Of a stretch of 64,000 nucleotides of DNA, positions 37,315 through 47,787 are shown piece after piece. The stretch lies in the NCBI RefSeq assembly GCF_000317065.1, contig NC_019701.1, positions 1,116,001 through 1,180,000 of the forward strand, given 5' to 3'. The position numbers and the translations under genes were made by a program. The notes beneath the pieces were generated by a model. That model saw only the letters and a program-made list of their open reading frames with translations. It ran no database searches and had not been told where the DNA came from. This stretch comes from Pseudanabaena sp. PCC 7367. Its GTDB lineage: Bacteria > Cyanobacteriota > Cyanobacteriia > Pseudanabaenales > Pseudanabaenaceae. How positions within the stretch are numbered: position 1 is the first letter of the stretch; each line of letters opens with the position of its first letter.

Positions 37315-40300
37315 ATGAATGCTAGCGCCCAACATCAACTAGCACAGCAACACCTTATGCAAGGTCAGATTGCCGAGGCGATCGCCATTGTCAATCAATT
37401 GCTAGCTCTGGAGCCTGATGATGCGATCGGCAATTATTTACAAGCCCAGATTTTAATTGCCCAGGGACAACTCACCGCCGCCCAAGCTCATTTAGAAAAG
37501 GCGATCGCCCAAGCGCCTGCATATGTTGAGGCCTTACTCAAGCTGGGTAATGTGCAATTCATGCAGCAAAATTTTGCCGCCGCGATCGCTGCCTATCAGA
37601 AAGTTAGCGCTATTAACCCCCACCAGGTCGAGGCATTTTATTATGCTGGGTTAGCCTATCGCCAGAGTGGCAAAAACGACGAAGCGATCGCCAGTTATCA
37701 AAGTGCGCTCAACCTGGCTAGCGATCGAGCCGATATCTGGACGGCAATGGGTAATGTCTATTTTGCCAAACCAAACTATGATCAGGCTGCCCACTGCTAC
37801 CGTCAGGCGATCGCCGCTGATCCTACCCATGCTAATGCCTACAATGGTTTGGGCGGAGTTTTGGGTCAACAGGGCAATGCCGCTGCCGCCACTGAAAATT
37901 TTCGCCAGGCGATCGGCCATGATCCCCGCCATCTCGATGCTTTGACCAATTTGGGCATGGCCTTGTTTCGACAAGAGCAATATGATCAAGCATTAATTTA
38001 TTTAAACCGAGCTGCCAAACTCAACCCCAAGCAGGCTAATCTTCAACGCAATATTGGCTTAGTTTTGTATAAGCAAGAGCAACTTGCAGCCGCGATCGCC
38101 CAATACCAGAAAGCGATCGACCTTGATCCCAGGTTTGCCGATGCCTATGCCAGTCTGGGCGTAGCACTGGTCGCTACCGATCAGCCCGCCGCCGCGATCG
38201 CTGCCTATCAAAGGGCAATTGAGATTATCCCTAACCATGCCGAAGCCAACTATAACCTGGGTGTAATTTTGGCGCAGCAAAACCAACTAGCCGAAGCAGT
38301 GCTGGCCTATTGCCGCGCGATCGCAGCTCGCCCCACCTATGCTGATGCCTACAATGGCCTGGGCGCAACCTTACTACAACAGGGCAATCTAGATGGTGCG
38401 CTCAACTCCTATCAACAGGCTTTGGCGATCGCACCGGATCACTACGGCGCTAACTTTGGCCGGGGTCTTACGTTGCTAACTAAAGGGGATTTTGCGGCTG
38501 GCCTACCTGGTTATGAATACCGTTTCAAGCTGAAAACGATCGCTGCCCCTGAATTTTCTCAACCCCTGTGGGATGGTAGTGAGAAACAAGATCAAACTAT
38601 GCTGCTGTGGATTGAGCAGGGGTTGGGCGATGCGATCCAATTTATTCGGTTTGTGCCGATCGTGGCGCAGCGAGTAGGGCATGTGATTCTCAGATGTCGT
38701 AATAATTTAGTGCCGTTATTTGCCAATGTTCCAGAGTTGACAAGTATAGCGACGATCATTGGCGATCGTGACCCACTGCCAAATTTTGATGTCCATGCGT
38801 CTCTGCTCAGCTTGCCGCAAATTCTCGGTATTAGGCTGGAATCGATTCCTAGTCAAGTGCCCTATTTAAAGGCCGATCGGCAACGGGTTGAACAGCTCCA
38901 GCTTCCGGCAGCACCAGGGCTGAAAATTGGCATCGTCTGGGCCAGTGGCCTTTTCAAACACAATCCCAATGCCGCCAAGCAATATAAACTCAAATCCCTA
39001 TCCCTATTACTTTGGACAGGCTTACTCACCATCCCCGGCACCAGGTTTTATAGCTTACAACTGGGGCAGGATCAACAGGAAATTAGCTGGCTGGCGCTTA
39101 AAAATCATCTGGTCGATCTCAGCGATCGGATTACAGATTTTGCTGATACTGCCGCCCTGATCGCCCAACTGGATCTGGTCATTTCCGTAGACACAGCCGT
39201 GGCGCATCTGGCCGGAGCGATGGGTAAACCGACCTGGGTGCTACTGCCATTTGCCCCTGATTGGCGCTGGCTAACAACCCGCGAGGATAGCCCCTGGTAT
39301 CCAACCATGCGCTTATTCCGCCAAAGTGAACCGCACCAGTGGCGATCGGTCATGGATCGGGTTAGAGATGAGCTGATTGAATTAGTTAAAACCAGTGATC
39401 TAGCCCAGCAGCAACCATTAGCCAAACAATTAGCCAAGTTTACGCCAGGAACAACCCCTGATCACAATGAACTGGCCGACTATTGGCAAAAGCTGGCGGC
39501 AAAGTTAGCAGCCCAGGCCAAGCATGAAGAAGCTCGGTTCTACTATCGAAGAGTGTTAGATTTGCAGCCCAACAATGCCGAGGTGGCGAATAATCTGGGC
39601 TATATTTACTGGCGATCGCAGAAATTAGCTGATGCTGATATTTACTTAGATCGAGCCCTGGCACTAAACCCCAACTACGCCGAAGCATTTAACAATAAAG
39701 GGATCGTGGCCTGGACTAAGCAAAATTATGATGCAGCGATCGAATATTACCAGCAAGCATTGGCGATCGAGCCTGACTATGCCATGGCGCACAGCAATTT
39801 GGGCGTGGTTTTGTCCCATCAAAAGGAATTTATCCAGGCCGAGGAGCATTACCGCCGCGCGATCGAGATCAAACCCGACTACACCCAGGCATTTAACAAT
39901 CTTGGTATCTCGCTGTATGAGCAGGATCGTAGCGCCGAAGCAATCCCCTACTATCGTCAGGCGCTAGCGCTGAATCCCGATTACTACCAGGCTTTGAGCA
40001 ACTGTGGCGCGGCACTGGTGGCAGAGGGGCAGATCGATGAAGCAATTGCACTCTATCACCGCGCGATCGCCATTAATGCCGATTATCCTGAAGTGCAAAA
40101 CAACCTGGGGATGGCACTGTTAGAGCTTGGCCAAGTTGAAGCAGGATTAAATTATTTTCACCGCGCGATCGCCCTGCGGCCGGACTATGTGGATGCCCGC
40201 ACCAATCTGGCGATGGCAATGCTGACCCTGGGGGAATATGAGTCAGGGTTTGCAGAATATGAATGGCGCAGAGACGGCAAATCTTTTCACAGGCGTAACT

Positions 40301-42792
40301 TTGCCCAGCCATTGTGGGATGGCAAACCTTTCCCCGGCAAGACTTTGTTAATTCGCACTGAGCAGGGGTTGGGCGATACGATTCAGTTCATTCGCTATAT
40401 GGAATTAGTGAAGCAACTGGGCGATCGGATTGTGGTGGAATGTAATCACAAGGCATTGCAACCGCTACTAGAAACAATTCCAGCGATCGATCAGGTACTC
40501 GCCAAGGGCGCACCATTGCCCAAGTTTGACTTGCATATTTCCCTGCTGAGCCTGCCCCATCTGCTCAAAACCAACCTGAACAATATCCCCGATCGCTTCC
40601 CTTATCTACAGATCAACCAGCCATTTAACCTCAACCTGGCCAGTTCTAACCAGACCGCCGTAGCATTAGAGCAAACAGCATCCCAGCAAATCGACTCAAC
40701 CGATTCAAACAAGCAAGCTAATCAAGCTCCAGCTAATCAAGCCAATCCAATCACTTCAACTCAGTCACCTGAATCCCAATCAGACCTCAAAGTAGGCATT
40801 GTCTGGCGCAGCGATTCCAAGAATAAAACCAAACAAAAGCGATCTTGCCCATTGGCGATTTTTCAGCAAGTTTTGCAGATCCCCCAGGTGCAGTTCTATA
40901 GCCTGCAAAAGGAGATACAGGATGAAGACCTGGAGCTAATTGAAACTCTAAATAATAAACTTAATGAATCTGGCGAATCTGGCGATCGCCCCAACTCCAT
41001 CGCCTCAACTAACTCAATTACGCTTCTTTCTGAGCAGCTAAATAGCCTCACCGATACGGCAGCGGCAATTGCCCAACTAGACCTGGTGATTTCGATCGAT
41101 ACGATGGTGGCACATCTGGCCGGAGCCCTGGCTAAACCAGTGTGGGTATTGCTACCCCTGGCCTCGGATTGGCGCTGGCTGCTCGATCGCCCTGATAGTG
41201 TTTGGTATCCCACCGCCAGACTATTCCGGCAACCAAAATTGGCAGATTGGCAACCTGTGATTAAACAGGTCTGCGAGGCATTGAATGAAATAGTGGCCGA
41301 TCGTAGCTTATTAGCATCTCCCTTACCTGAACCGACAATTCAGACTAGTAAACTTGATGCGCCTAGCAATCCAGAATATGGCTATGTGATCGATCCCGAT
41401 CGCCTTGATTACATCGATCAAACTAAAGCAACCGAGCAATCAACCTCTAAAGCTAATGTTGAACGGGTAGACAATCGGAAGCCAGCGATCGCTAACCTGG
41501 CCACTAAACCAACCCTAACGGTACTTGCACCCACAGCGATTACGGCAAACCAGTCACAGTCAACTGTTAACACGATTCAACAATCAACCCCAACACCACC
41601 AGTACCGCAACCAATCGGCATCGGCTGGGCGATCGGCGCAAATACTGGCTGGGGCACATTTGGCCTGAATTTAACCCTGCAACTACTGGAGCATAAGCAA
41701 TTCTCCCCCCTCTTGATCGCACCACCAGCGATCGAGCCCAACCAAACCGATCCCTTAACTCAAGCTCGATTAATACCCGCGATCGCCCAACGCCAAGGAC
41801 TTCAGCAGGCTTTCAATCAAAATCCCCACAGTGCCTTTAATCTCGATCTGCCAATCATTCATCCTCTGGGTAATCATTTTGGTGGCTCACAGCTCGATCG
41901 GATCAAAGGCAAACAGAACATCGGCTTTATTTTCTTTGAAGATACTCAGCTCGATCGCGCTGCCCTGGATCGTGCCAATGCCTATGATTTAATTCTGGCT
42001 GGTTCCAGTTGGAATCATGACATCTTGAAAAATTATGGCCTTGCCAATGTGCATACGGTGTTACAGGGCATCGAGCCCACCGCCTATTACCCTAGCCCTA
42101 AGTCAAATTTATTTGGCGATCGGTTTGTAATTTTTTCCGGTGGCAAGCTGGAATATCGCAAAGCTCAGGATATTACGATCGCCGCCTATAAGATTTTCCA
42201 GGCCAAACATCCTGATGCGCTTTTAATTACCGCCTGGCACAATCCCTGGCCTAAGTTTATGCAAGGCTTGGAGCAAACTGGCAATGTGGTGGGCTTGCCA
42301 GCAGTCGATAATCAAGGGCAAATTCAAATTAAACCCTGGCTGATTGAAAACGGCTTACCGATCGATTCATTTATTGACCTGGGTGCGATCCCCCGCCATC
42401 AAGTACCACAAATCATCCGCGAGGCCGATGTGGCTCTTTTCCCGAATCGCTGCGAGGGTGGTACTAATCTGGTGGCGATGGAATGTATGGCTTGCGGCAT
42501 TCCCTGTGTGATTTCTGCTAATACTGGGCATCTGGATATTGTTAATGAAAAGCATTGTTATCCGCTGACCAATCAACGATCGCTGACTAGTCCCCCGGCC
42601 TATTTGCAAGGAGTTGAGGGGTGGCGGGAATCGGAGGTGGAAGAGGTGGTGGCTTACCTGGAGCAGGTGTATAGCGATCGGCAAACGGCTTTAAATAAGG
42701 GCGCGGCGGCGGCAGAGTTTATGCAGGGTCTAACCTGGCAAAAACAGGTCGATCGGTTAACCAAAACCATCCAAGCTGAGTTGTTGAGCTAG
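37315..42792 (+). CDS. Giant TPR protein with two GT9-like modules and a C-terminal glycosyltransferase
   Basis: 1825 residues with an internally duplicated plan. TPR block 1 (about 1-395) has many 34-residue units (AxAxYQKAIxLxP). It is followed by a module with LLWIEQGLGDAIQFIRF (about 429) and DLVISVDTAVAHLAGAMGKPTWVLLP (about 620), which resembles heptosyltransferase-like folds. TPR block 2 (about 705-960) is followed by a second copy of that module (LLIRTEQGLGDTIQFIRY about 1010; DLVISIDTMVAHLAGALAKPVWVLLP about 1256). After a Gln/Thr-rich linker, a GT4-type glycosyltransferase ends the protein (WAIGANTGWG about 1434; EGGTNLVAMECMACGIPCV about 1714). There is no signal peptide, so it acts in the cytoplasm, probably modifying a protein or glycan. 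Substrate unknown. Confidence 0.88.
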   Translation: MNASAQHQLAQQHLMQGQIAEAIAIVNQLLALEPDDAIGNYLQAQILIAQGQLTAAQAHLEKAIAQAPAYVEALLKLGNVQFMQQNFAAAIAAYQKVSAINPHQVEAFYYAGLAYRQSGKNDEAIASYQSALNLASDRADIWTAMGNVYFAKPNYDQAAHCYRQAIAADPTHANAYNGLGGVLGQQGNAAAATENFRQAIGHDPRHLDALTNLGMALFRQEQYDQALIYLNRAAKLNPKQANLQRNIGLVLYKQEQLAAAIAQYQKAIDLDPRFADAYASLGVALVATDQPAAAIAAYQRAIEIIPNHAEANYNLGVILAQQNQLAEAVLAYCRAIAARPTYADAYNGLGATLLQQGNLDGALNSYQQALAIAPDHYGANFGRGLTLLTKGDFAAGLPGYEYRFKLKTIAAPEFSQPLWDGSEKQDQTMLLWIEQGLGDAIQFIRFVPIVAQRVGHVILRCRNNLVPLFANVPELTSIATIIGDRDPLPNFDVHASLLSLPQILGIRLESIPSQVPYLKADRQRVEQLQLPAAPGLKIGIVWASGLFKHNPNAAKQYKLKSLSLLLWTGLLTIPGTRFYSLQLGQDQQEISWLALKNHLVDLSDRITDFADTAALIAQLDLVISVDTAVAHLAGAMGKPTWVLLPFAPDWRWLTTREDSPWYPTMRLFRQSEPHQWRSVMDRVRDELIELVKTSDLAQQQPLAKQLAKFTPGTTPDHNELADYWQKLAAKLAAQAKHEEARFYYRRVLDLQPNNAEVANNLGYIYWRSQKLADADIYLDRALALNPNYAEAFNNKGIVAWTKQNYDAAIEYYQQALAIEPDYAMAHSNLGVVLSHQKEFIQAEEHYRRAIEIKPDYTQAFNNLGISLYEQDRSAEAIPYYRQALALNPDYYQALSNCGAALVAEGQIDEAIALYHRAIAINADYPEVQNNLGMALLELGQVEAGLNYFHRAIALRPDYVDARTNLAMAMLTLGEYESGFAEYEWRRDGKSFHRRNFAQPLWDGKPFPGKTLLIRTEQGLGDTIQFIRYMELVKQLGDRIVVECNHKALQPLLETIPAIDQVLAKGAPLPKFDLHISLLSLPHLLKTNLNNIPDRFPYLQINQPFNLNLASSNQTAVALEQTASQQIDSTDSNKQANQAPANQANPITSTQSPESQSDLKVGIVWRSDSKNKTKQKRSCPLAIFQQVLQIPQVQFYSLQKEIQDEDLELIETLNNKLNESGESGDRPNSIASTNSITLLSEQLNSLTDTAAAIAQLDLVISIDTMVAHLAGALAKPVWVLLPLASDWRWLLDRPDSVWYPTARLFRQPKLADWQPVIKQVCEALNEIVADRSLLASPLPEPTIQTSKLDAPSNPEYGYVIDPDRLDYIDQTKATEQSTSKANVERVDNRKPAIANLATKPTLTVLAPTAITANQSQSTVNTIQQSTPTPPVPQPIGIGWAIGANTGWGTFGLNLTLQLLEHKQFSPLLIAPPAIEPNQTDPLTQARLIPAIAQRQGLQQAFNQNPHSAFNLDLPIIHPLGNHFGGSQLDRIKGKQNIGFIFFEDTQLDRAALDRANAYDLILAGSSWNHDILKNYGLANVHTVLQGIEPTAYYPSPKSNLFGDRFVIFSGGKLEYRKAQDITIAAYKIFQAKHPDALLITAWHNPWPKFMQGLEQTGNVVGLPAVDNQGQIQIKPWLIENGLPIDSFIDLGAIPRHQVPQIIREADVALFPNRCEGGTNLVAMECMACGIPCVISANTGHLDIVNEKHCYPLTNQRSLTSPPAYLQGVEGWRESEVEEVVAYLEQVYSDRQTALNKGAAAAEFMQGLTWQKQVDRLTKTIQAELLS

Positions 42793-42849
42793 TCATAGTC
42801 GATATAATCTATGTAAATACATTTACATTTAGGCTTACTTAAAATCATC

Positions 42850-45800
42850 TTGGCGCAGCGTTACTCATTTTGGATCGATCGCGGTGGTACTTTCACCGAC
42901 GTGGTGGCGCATTGTCCAGATGGACAGTTGGTGGTGCATAAGCTACTCTCGGAGAACCCCGATCGCTATGTTGACGCTCCGATCCAGGCGATCCGTGAAA
43001 TTCTCAATCTCACCCCAGAGCAACCAATCCCCGCCGAGCAGATCGCCAGCATCAAAATGGGTACAACTGTGGCCACTAATGCCCTGTTGGAACGAAAGGG
43101 CGATCGCACTGTTTTAGTTATTACCAAAGGGTTTGGCGATGCATTGCGAATTGGTTATCAAAATCGCCCCGATATCTTTGCGCGACAGATCCTATTGCCA
43201 GAAATGCTCTATGAACAGGCGATCGAAGCGGAGGAACGCTACAGCGCCAAGGGAAAAGAATTAATCCCACTGGCGATCGTGCCCCTCACCCAAGCCTTAC
43301 AAGCCGCCTATGATGCGGGGATTCGTGCCTGTGCGATCGTGTTGATGCATGGTTATCGCTACCACGACCATGAACAGCAAGCAGCAGCGATCGCCCAAAA
43401 AATAGGCTTTACCCAGATCTCCGTATCTCACCAGGTTAGCCCCCTGATGAAGCTGGTAGAACGGGGCGATACAACAGTGGTGGATGCCTATCTATCGCCG
43501 ATCTTGCGCCGCTATGTCGATCGGATCGCCAGCCAGATTGAAAGCCGCGCGATCGATGGATCAGGAGTTAGAGGCGATCGCCCCCAATTAATATCTAGAT
43601 CAGAGCATAAACTAGCTAATCAATCCACCAAACTGATGTTTATGCAGTCCAACGGTGGCCTCACTGATGCCCATTTATTTCAAGGCAAAGATAGCATCCT
43701 ATCGGGGCCAGCGGGTGGGATTGTGGGTGCGGTGCAGACCAGTTTGCAGGCTGGTCTAGACCATGTAATCAGCTTTGATATGGGTGGCACTTCCACCGAT
43801 GTGGCACATTATGCCGGGAAATATGAGCGATCGCAAAGTACCGAGATCGCTGGCGTGCGTTTGAATACACCAATGATGGCGATCCATACGGTGGCGGCGG
43901 GTGGCGGCTCGATTTTGCAATTTGATGGCGCTAAATATCGGGTGGGTCCTGACTCGGCGGGGGCTTATCCTGGCCCTGCTAGCTATCGGCATGGGGGGCC
44001 TTTGACCGTGACCGATGCCAACGTGATGCTGGGGCGGATTCAACCGCAGTTTTTCCCCTCTGTATTTGGCGCAGATGGAGATTTACCCCTGGATGCGGAA
44101 ATTGTGCGCCAGCAATTTAATCATTTGGCAACTGAGATTAAACATGCCACTGGGGACGATCGCACCCCTGCTGAGGTGGCGGCTGGATTTCTGGCGATCG
44201 CAATTGAAAAAATGGCCACCGCGATCAAGAAAATTTCCACCCAACGCGGCCACGATGTTTCCACCTATACGCTCTGTTGTTTTGGCGGGGCAGGCGGTCA
44301 ACATGCCTGTTTGTTGGCGCAGGCATTGGGAATTAAGCAAGTGTTCATTCATCCCTATGCGGGGGTGCTTTCTGCCTATGGCATGGGTTTGGCGGACATT
44401 GCCACGATTAACGATCGCGCGATCGAGCAACCTTTAACGATCGATTTGATTAACCAGATTATGACAGTTATTCAGGAACTAAGCGATCGCGGTCGGGCAG
44501 AAATTGCGCCCCAACTTGGTGACCTAAATGAGCCTGAGCAAGCAATCCAGGTTTTACCTACTTTGCGGTTGCGCTATGTGGGTACGGACTCAGCGATCGC
44601 CATAGACCTAGCTCCCGCTAGTTTGTCGCTGAACAGCACTAATAATAAGCAAGGCTTTGAGATTACTGACACCGATAAACGGTTGATCGTTACCCAACTA
44701 AGTCAGGACTTTGCCCAGGCACACAAACAACAATATGGGTTTACTTTCCCGCAGCGGGGCTTAATTGTGGAAGCGTTGGCAGTGGAGGTGATCGGCAAGA
44801 ATCCAATCCCGATCGAGCCGGACATAGAGCGAATTAACGATCAACCGCCCCAACCAGTTACCCAGGTAAAAATATATGGCGATCACACCTGGCAGAATGT
44901 GCCCCTGTTTCAGCGGGAGAGCCTACAAGTGGGCGATCGGATTCCTGGCCCGGCTTTGATTGTGGAAAGCACAGGCACAAATGTGATCGAACCTGGCTGG
45001 GAGGCAGAAATTACGCCTAAGCAGCATTTGCTATTGCATCATGTGGGGGTGACTGTTGGGCTTGACGATAGACAAATTGAGAATAGATCAAAGGAAGATC
45101 GCATTAATTCTGAACAACGCAAATTGGTAAGCACCGATCGCCATCCAGATCACCTAGATCTTGCTCTCTCACAACCCGACCCAGTAATGCTGGAGATTTT
45201 TAATAATCTGTTTAGAGCGATCGCCGAGCAAATGGGCGTAACGCTCCAGAACACCAGCTATTCGGTGAATATTAAAGAGCGGCTCGACTTTTCCTGCGCC
45301 ATCTTCGATCGGGAGGGTGAATTGGTGGCCAATGCGCCCCATATTCCGGTGCATCTGGGCTCAATGGGCGAGAGCGTCAAGGCACTGATTAACAGCCTAA
45401 GCGATCGTCAGTTGCGCCAGCCAGGTTATGTCTATGCCACTAATAATCCCTACAACGGTGGTACTCATTTGCCAGACATTACCGTAATTACGCCCGTATT
45501 CATTGACTCTATTGATTCAGGTGAGCAAAGAAAATCAAGTAAATCTAGCCAATCAAGCGCATCTAACGATTCAGCGCCCATGTTCTATGTGGCAGCGCGG
45601 GGACACCATGCCGATCTAGGTGGGATCACACCGGGCTCGATGCCTCCCCACAGCCAGCATCTTGATCAAGAAGGGGTATTGTTTGACAACTTTGAACTGG
45701 TGCGATCGGGGCAATTCCAGGAAGCCAAGCTGCGTCAATTGTTGAGTGATAATCCCCATCCAGCGCGTAACCCAGACCAGAACATTGCCGATCTGCAAGC

Positions 45801-46815
45801 CCAGATCGCCGCCAATACCACCGGGATCAAAGAGCTACAGCGCATGGTAGCGCAATTTGGACTAGAGAAAGTCCAGGCTTATATGGGCTTTATTCAAGCA
45901 AATGCCGAAGAACTGGTGCGGCAGGCGATCGCAAAGTTGGCTCAATCCTGGCGATCGCAGGGTTTACCCTTGCAAAATCAATTTACCTGCGCCCTCGATA
46001 ATGGCAGCCAGATCCAGGTGACGATCGACCTGGAGCAAGCAAGCCGTAGCGCCACGATCGACTTTACCGGCACTTCACCCCAACAGGCCAATAACTTTAA
46101 TGCACCCCTGGCGGTAACTAAGGCGGCGATTTTATATGTATTTCGCACCCTGGTCGATGACGATATTCCGCTCAATGCGGGCTGTTTGCAACCATTGTCG
46201 ATCGTAGTACCCCAGGGCTGTATGCTCAATCCGGTTTATCCAGCGGCGGTGGTGGCTGGCAACGTGGAAGTGTCGCAGGTGGTGGTGAATGCCCTCTATG
46301 GCGCACTCAAGGTGATGGCGGCAGCTCAGGGCACGATGAATAATTTCACCTTTGGCAATGCCAACCATCAATATTACGAAACCATTTGTGGTGGCTCTGG
46401 TGCTGGCTTGGATTTTGATGGCACTGATGCGGTGCAAACCCACATGACCAATTCCCGACTAACCGATCCAGAGGTGCTGGAGTGGCGCTTTCCGGTGCTG
46501 CTGGAAGAATTTAAAATCCGCGATCGCAGTGGTGGCAATGGTAAACAGTGCGGTGGTGATGGCGTGATCAGGCGCTTGAAATTCTTAGAAGAGATGACCG
46601 CCTCGATCCTCTCGAATCATCGCCATGTCGCTCCCTTTGGCTTGGCTGGCGGCGAACCAGGTACAGTCGGTCGCAATTGGGTCGATCGCACTAATACCAA
46701 TGGCAGAATTGAAGAATTAGACAGCCAGGACTCCGTAGAGATGCAACCAGGCGATGCGATCGTGATTGAAACCCCTGGTGGTGGTGGTTATGGTCAACCA
46801 GAATCAAGCAATTAA
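42850..46815 (+). CDS. 5-oxoprolinase (HyuA-HyuB fusion), ATP-hydrolysing
   Basis: 1321 residues, the length of the fused eukaryote-type enzyme. The N-terminal hydantoinase A part (about 1-700) begins with FWIDRGGTFTDVV and contains SGPAGGIVGAV, FDMGGTSTDVA and FGGAGGQHAC. The hydantoinase B part (about 770-1315) has LDFSCAIFDREGELVANAPHIPVHLGSM, NPYNGGTHLPDIT and the C-terminal ETPGGGGYG. It cleaves 5-oxoproline to glutamate using ATP, returning a glutathione-cycle by-product. The start is TTG at 42850; the MAQRYSFWIDRGG start fits the family. It lies 57 bases after the TPR-glycosyltransferase gene. Confidence 0.92.
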   Translation: MAQRYSFWIDRGGTFTDVVAHCPDGQLVVHKLLSENPDRYVDAPIQAIREILNLTPEQPIPAEQIASIKMGTTVATNALLERKGDRTVLVITKGFGDALRIGYQNRPDIFARQILLPEMLYEQAIEAEERYSAKGKELIPLAIVPLTQALQAAYDAGIRACAIVLMHGYRYHDHEQQAAAIAQKIGFTQISVSHQVSPLMKLVERGDTTVVDAYLSPILRRYVDRIASQIESRAIDGSGVRGDRPQLISRSEHKLANQSTKLMFMQSNGGLTDAHLFQGKDSILSGPAGGIVGAVQTSLQAGLDHVISFDMGGTSTDVAHYAGKYERSQSTEIAGVRLNTPMMAIHTVAAGGGSILQFDGAKYRVGPDSAGAYPGPASYRHGGPLTVTDANVMLGRIQPQFFPSVFGADGDLPLDAEIVRQQFNHLATEIKHATGDDRTPAEVAAGFLAIAIEKMATAIKKISTQRGHDVSTYTLCCFGGAGGQHACLLAQALGIKQVFIHPYAGVLSAYGMGLADIATINDRAIEQPLTIDLINQIMTVIQELSDRGRAEIAPQLGDLNEPEQAIQVLPTLRLRYVGTDSAIAIDLAPASLSLNSTNNKQGFEITDTDKRLIVTQLSQDFAQAHKQQYGFTFPQRGLIVEALAVEVIGKNPIPIEPDIERINDQPPQPVTQVKIYGDHTWQNVPLFQRESLQVGDRIPGPALIVESTGTNVIEPGWEAEITPKQHLLLHHVGVTVGLDDRQIENRSKEDRINSEQRKLVSTDRHPDHLDLALSQPDPVMLEIFNNLFRAIAEQMGVTLQNTSYSVNIKERLDFSCAIFDREGELVANAPHIPVHLGSMGESVKALINSLSDRQLRQPGYVYATNNPYNGGTHLPDITVITPVFIDSIDSGEQRKSSKSSQSSASNDSAPMFYVAARGHHADLGGITPGSMPPHSQHLDQEGVLFDNFELVRSGQFQEAKLRQLLSDNPHPARNPDQNIADLQAQIAANTTGIKELQRMVAQFGLEKVQAYMGFIQANAEELVRQAIAKLAQSWRSQGLPLQNQFTCALDNGSQIQVTIDLEQASRSATIDFTGTSPQQANNFNAPLAVTKAAILYVFRTLVDDDIPLNAGCLQPLSIVVPQGCMLNPVYPAAVVAGNVEVSQVVVNALYGALKVMAAAQGTMNNFTFGNANHQYYETICGGSGAGLDFDGTDAVQTHMTNSRLTDPEVLEWRFPVLLEEFKIRDRSGGNGKQCGGDGVIRRLKFLEEMTASILSNHRHVAPFGLAGGEPGTVGRNWVDRTNTNGRIEELDSQDSVEMQPGDAIVIETPGGGGYGQPESSN

Positions 46816-46836
46816 ACTAATCCAACTTCACAGATC

Positions 46837-47787
46837 CTACTCCAGATCAACCAGGCTCATCTTCGAGGTTTGTTCTTTCATTCCCGTTGAGGTATTCAGC
46901 TTTTGCAAAAACTCCTTGGTCAAGTTCATAAATGCCTTTGCACCATTAGAGCCAGGGCTGTCAACCACCACCGGACGATAATTGTCGATCGCCTTGGCAA
47001 TATCAACATCATTGGGCACACGGGTAGCAAAAATTTGCGCCGCACTATAATCCTCGCTCACCCGCTTGATTACCTGTTTGTAATACCTGCGCATAAACAA
47101 GAACCCAGACATACTAAACACGATTCCCAAAAGCTGAATATTCACACTATTAGTGTTTTGATATTTGGTACGCATTCTCTCAATCCGGCGCTCTAGCAAC
47201 TGAATCCCCACCAAAGAAAGCGGCTCTGGTTTGGCTGGTAGTAAATAATAGTCACTGGCCAACAGGCTGCTGCGGGTAAGCAGGTTATAGCCAGGCGCGC
47301 AATCGAGGATTACATAGTCGTAGCTGTTGACGATCGGCGCAAGAATATTTTTTACTAAGTTTTGCTCAAACTCATCCCACACTTGCTCAAAGCTTTTCTC
47401 GCCTGCCTCTTTGTTGAGTTCCTGGAGCGCTTGCTTATGCACCGTTTCAGAAACAATATATTCATCGTAGAGATCGATATCCCCTGGCAACAAATCCAAA
47501 CCCTGCACCTTACACACATGGGGTTGAATAATATTTTGAATTGCAAACCGACGATCGACCGGATGGATCGATTGGCGCACCAGTTGCCGCAGCGTCATTT
47601 TTTCCTTGCGTAGTTTGGCAAATTCCGCCGGTGAAATCATGCTTAAGGTGGCGCTGATCTGAGTATCTAGATCCACTACCAGCACCCGTTTACGATGCAG
47701 TTTGGCCAAGCAAGTAGCGATATTTACGGTCAGGGTGGTTTTGCCCACACCGCCCTTCATATTTACCGATGCAATAACGTAACCCAT
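46837..47787 (-). CDS. ParA-family ATPase
   Basis: 316 residues. The deviant Walker A KGGVGKTTLTVNIA, followed by VLVVDLDTQISATLSMI and YVILDCAPGYNLLTRSSL, places it in the ParA/Soj group that partitions DNA or positions protein complexes. No parB, parS-like repeat or second partition gene is adjacent, so it is an orphan and may position something other than DNA. The gene faces the 5-oxoprolinase gene with only 21 bp between the stops. Confidence 0.88.
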   Translation of the reverse strand: MGYVIASVNMKGGVGKTTLTVNIATCLAKLHRKRVLVVDLDTQISATLSMISPAEFAKLRKEKMTLRQLVRQSIHPVDRRFAIQNIIQPHVCKVQGLDLLPGDIDLYDEYIVSETVHKQALQELNKEAGEKSFEQVWDEFEQNLVKNILAPIVNSYDYVILDCAPGYNLLTRSSLLASDYYLLPAKPEPLSLVGIQLLERRIERMRTKYQNTNSVNIQLLGIVFSMSGFLFMRRYYKQVIKRVSEDYSAAQIFATRVPNDVDIAKAIDNYRPVVVDSPGSNGAKAFMNLTKEFLQKLNTSTGMKEQTSKMSLVDLE

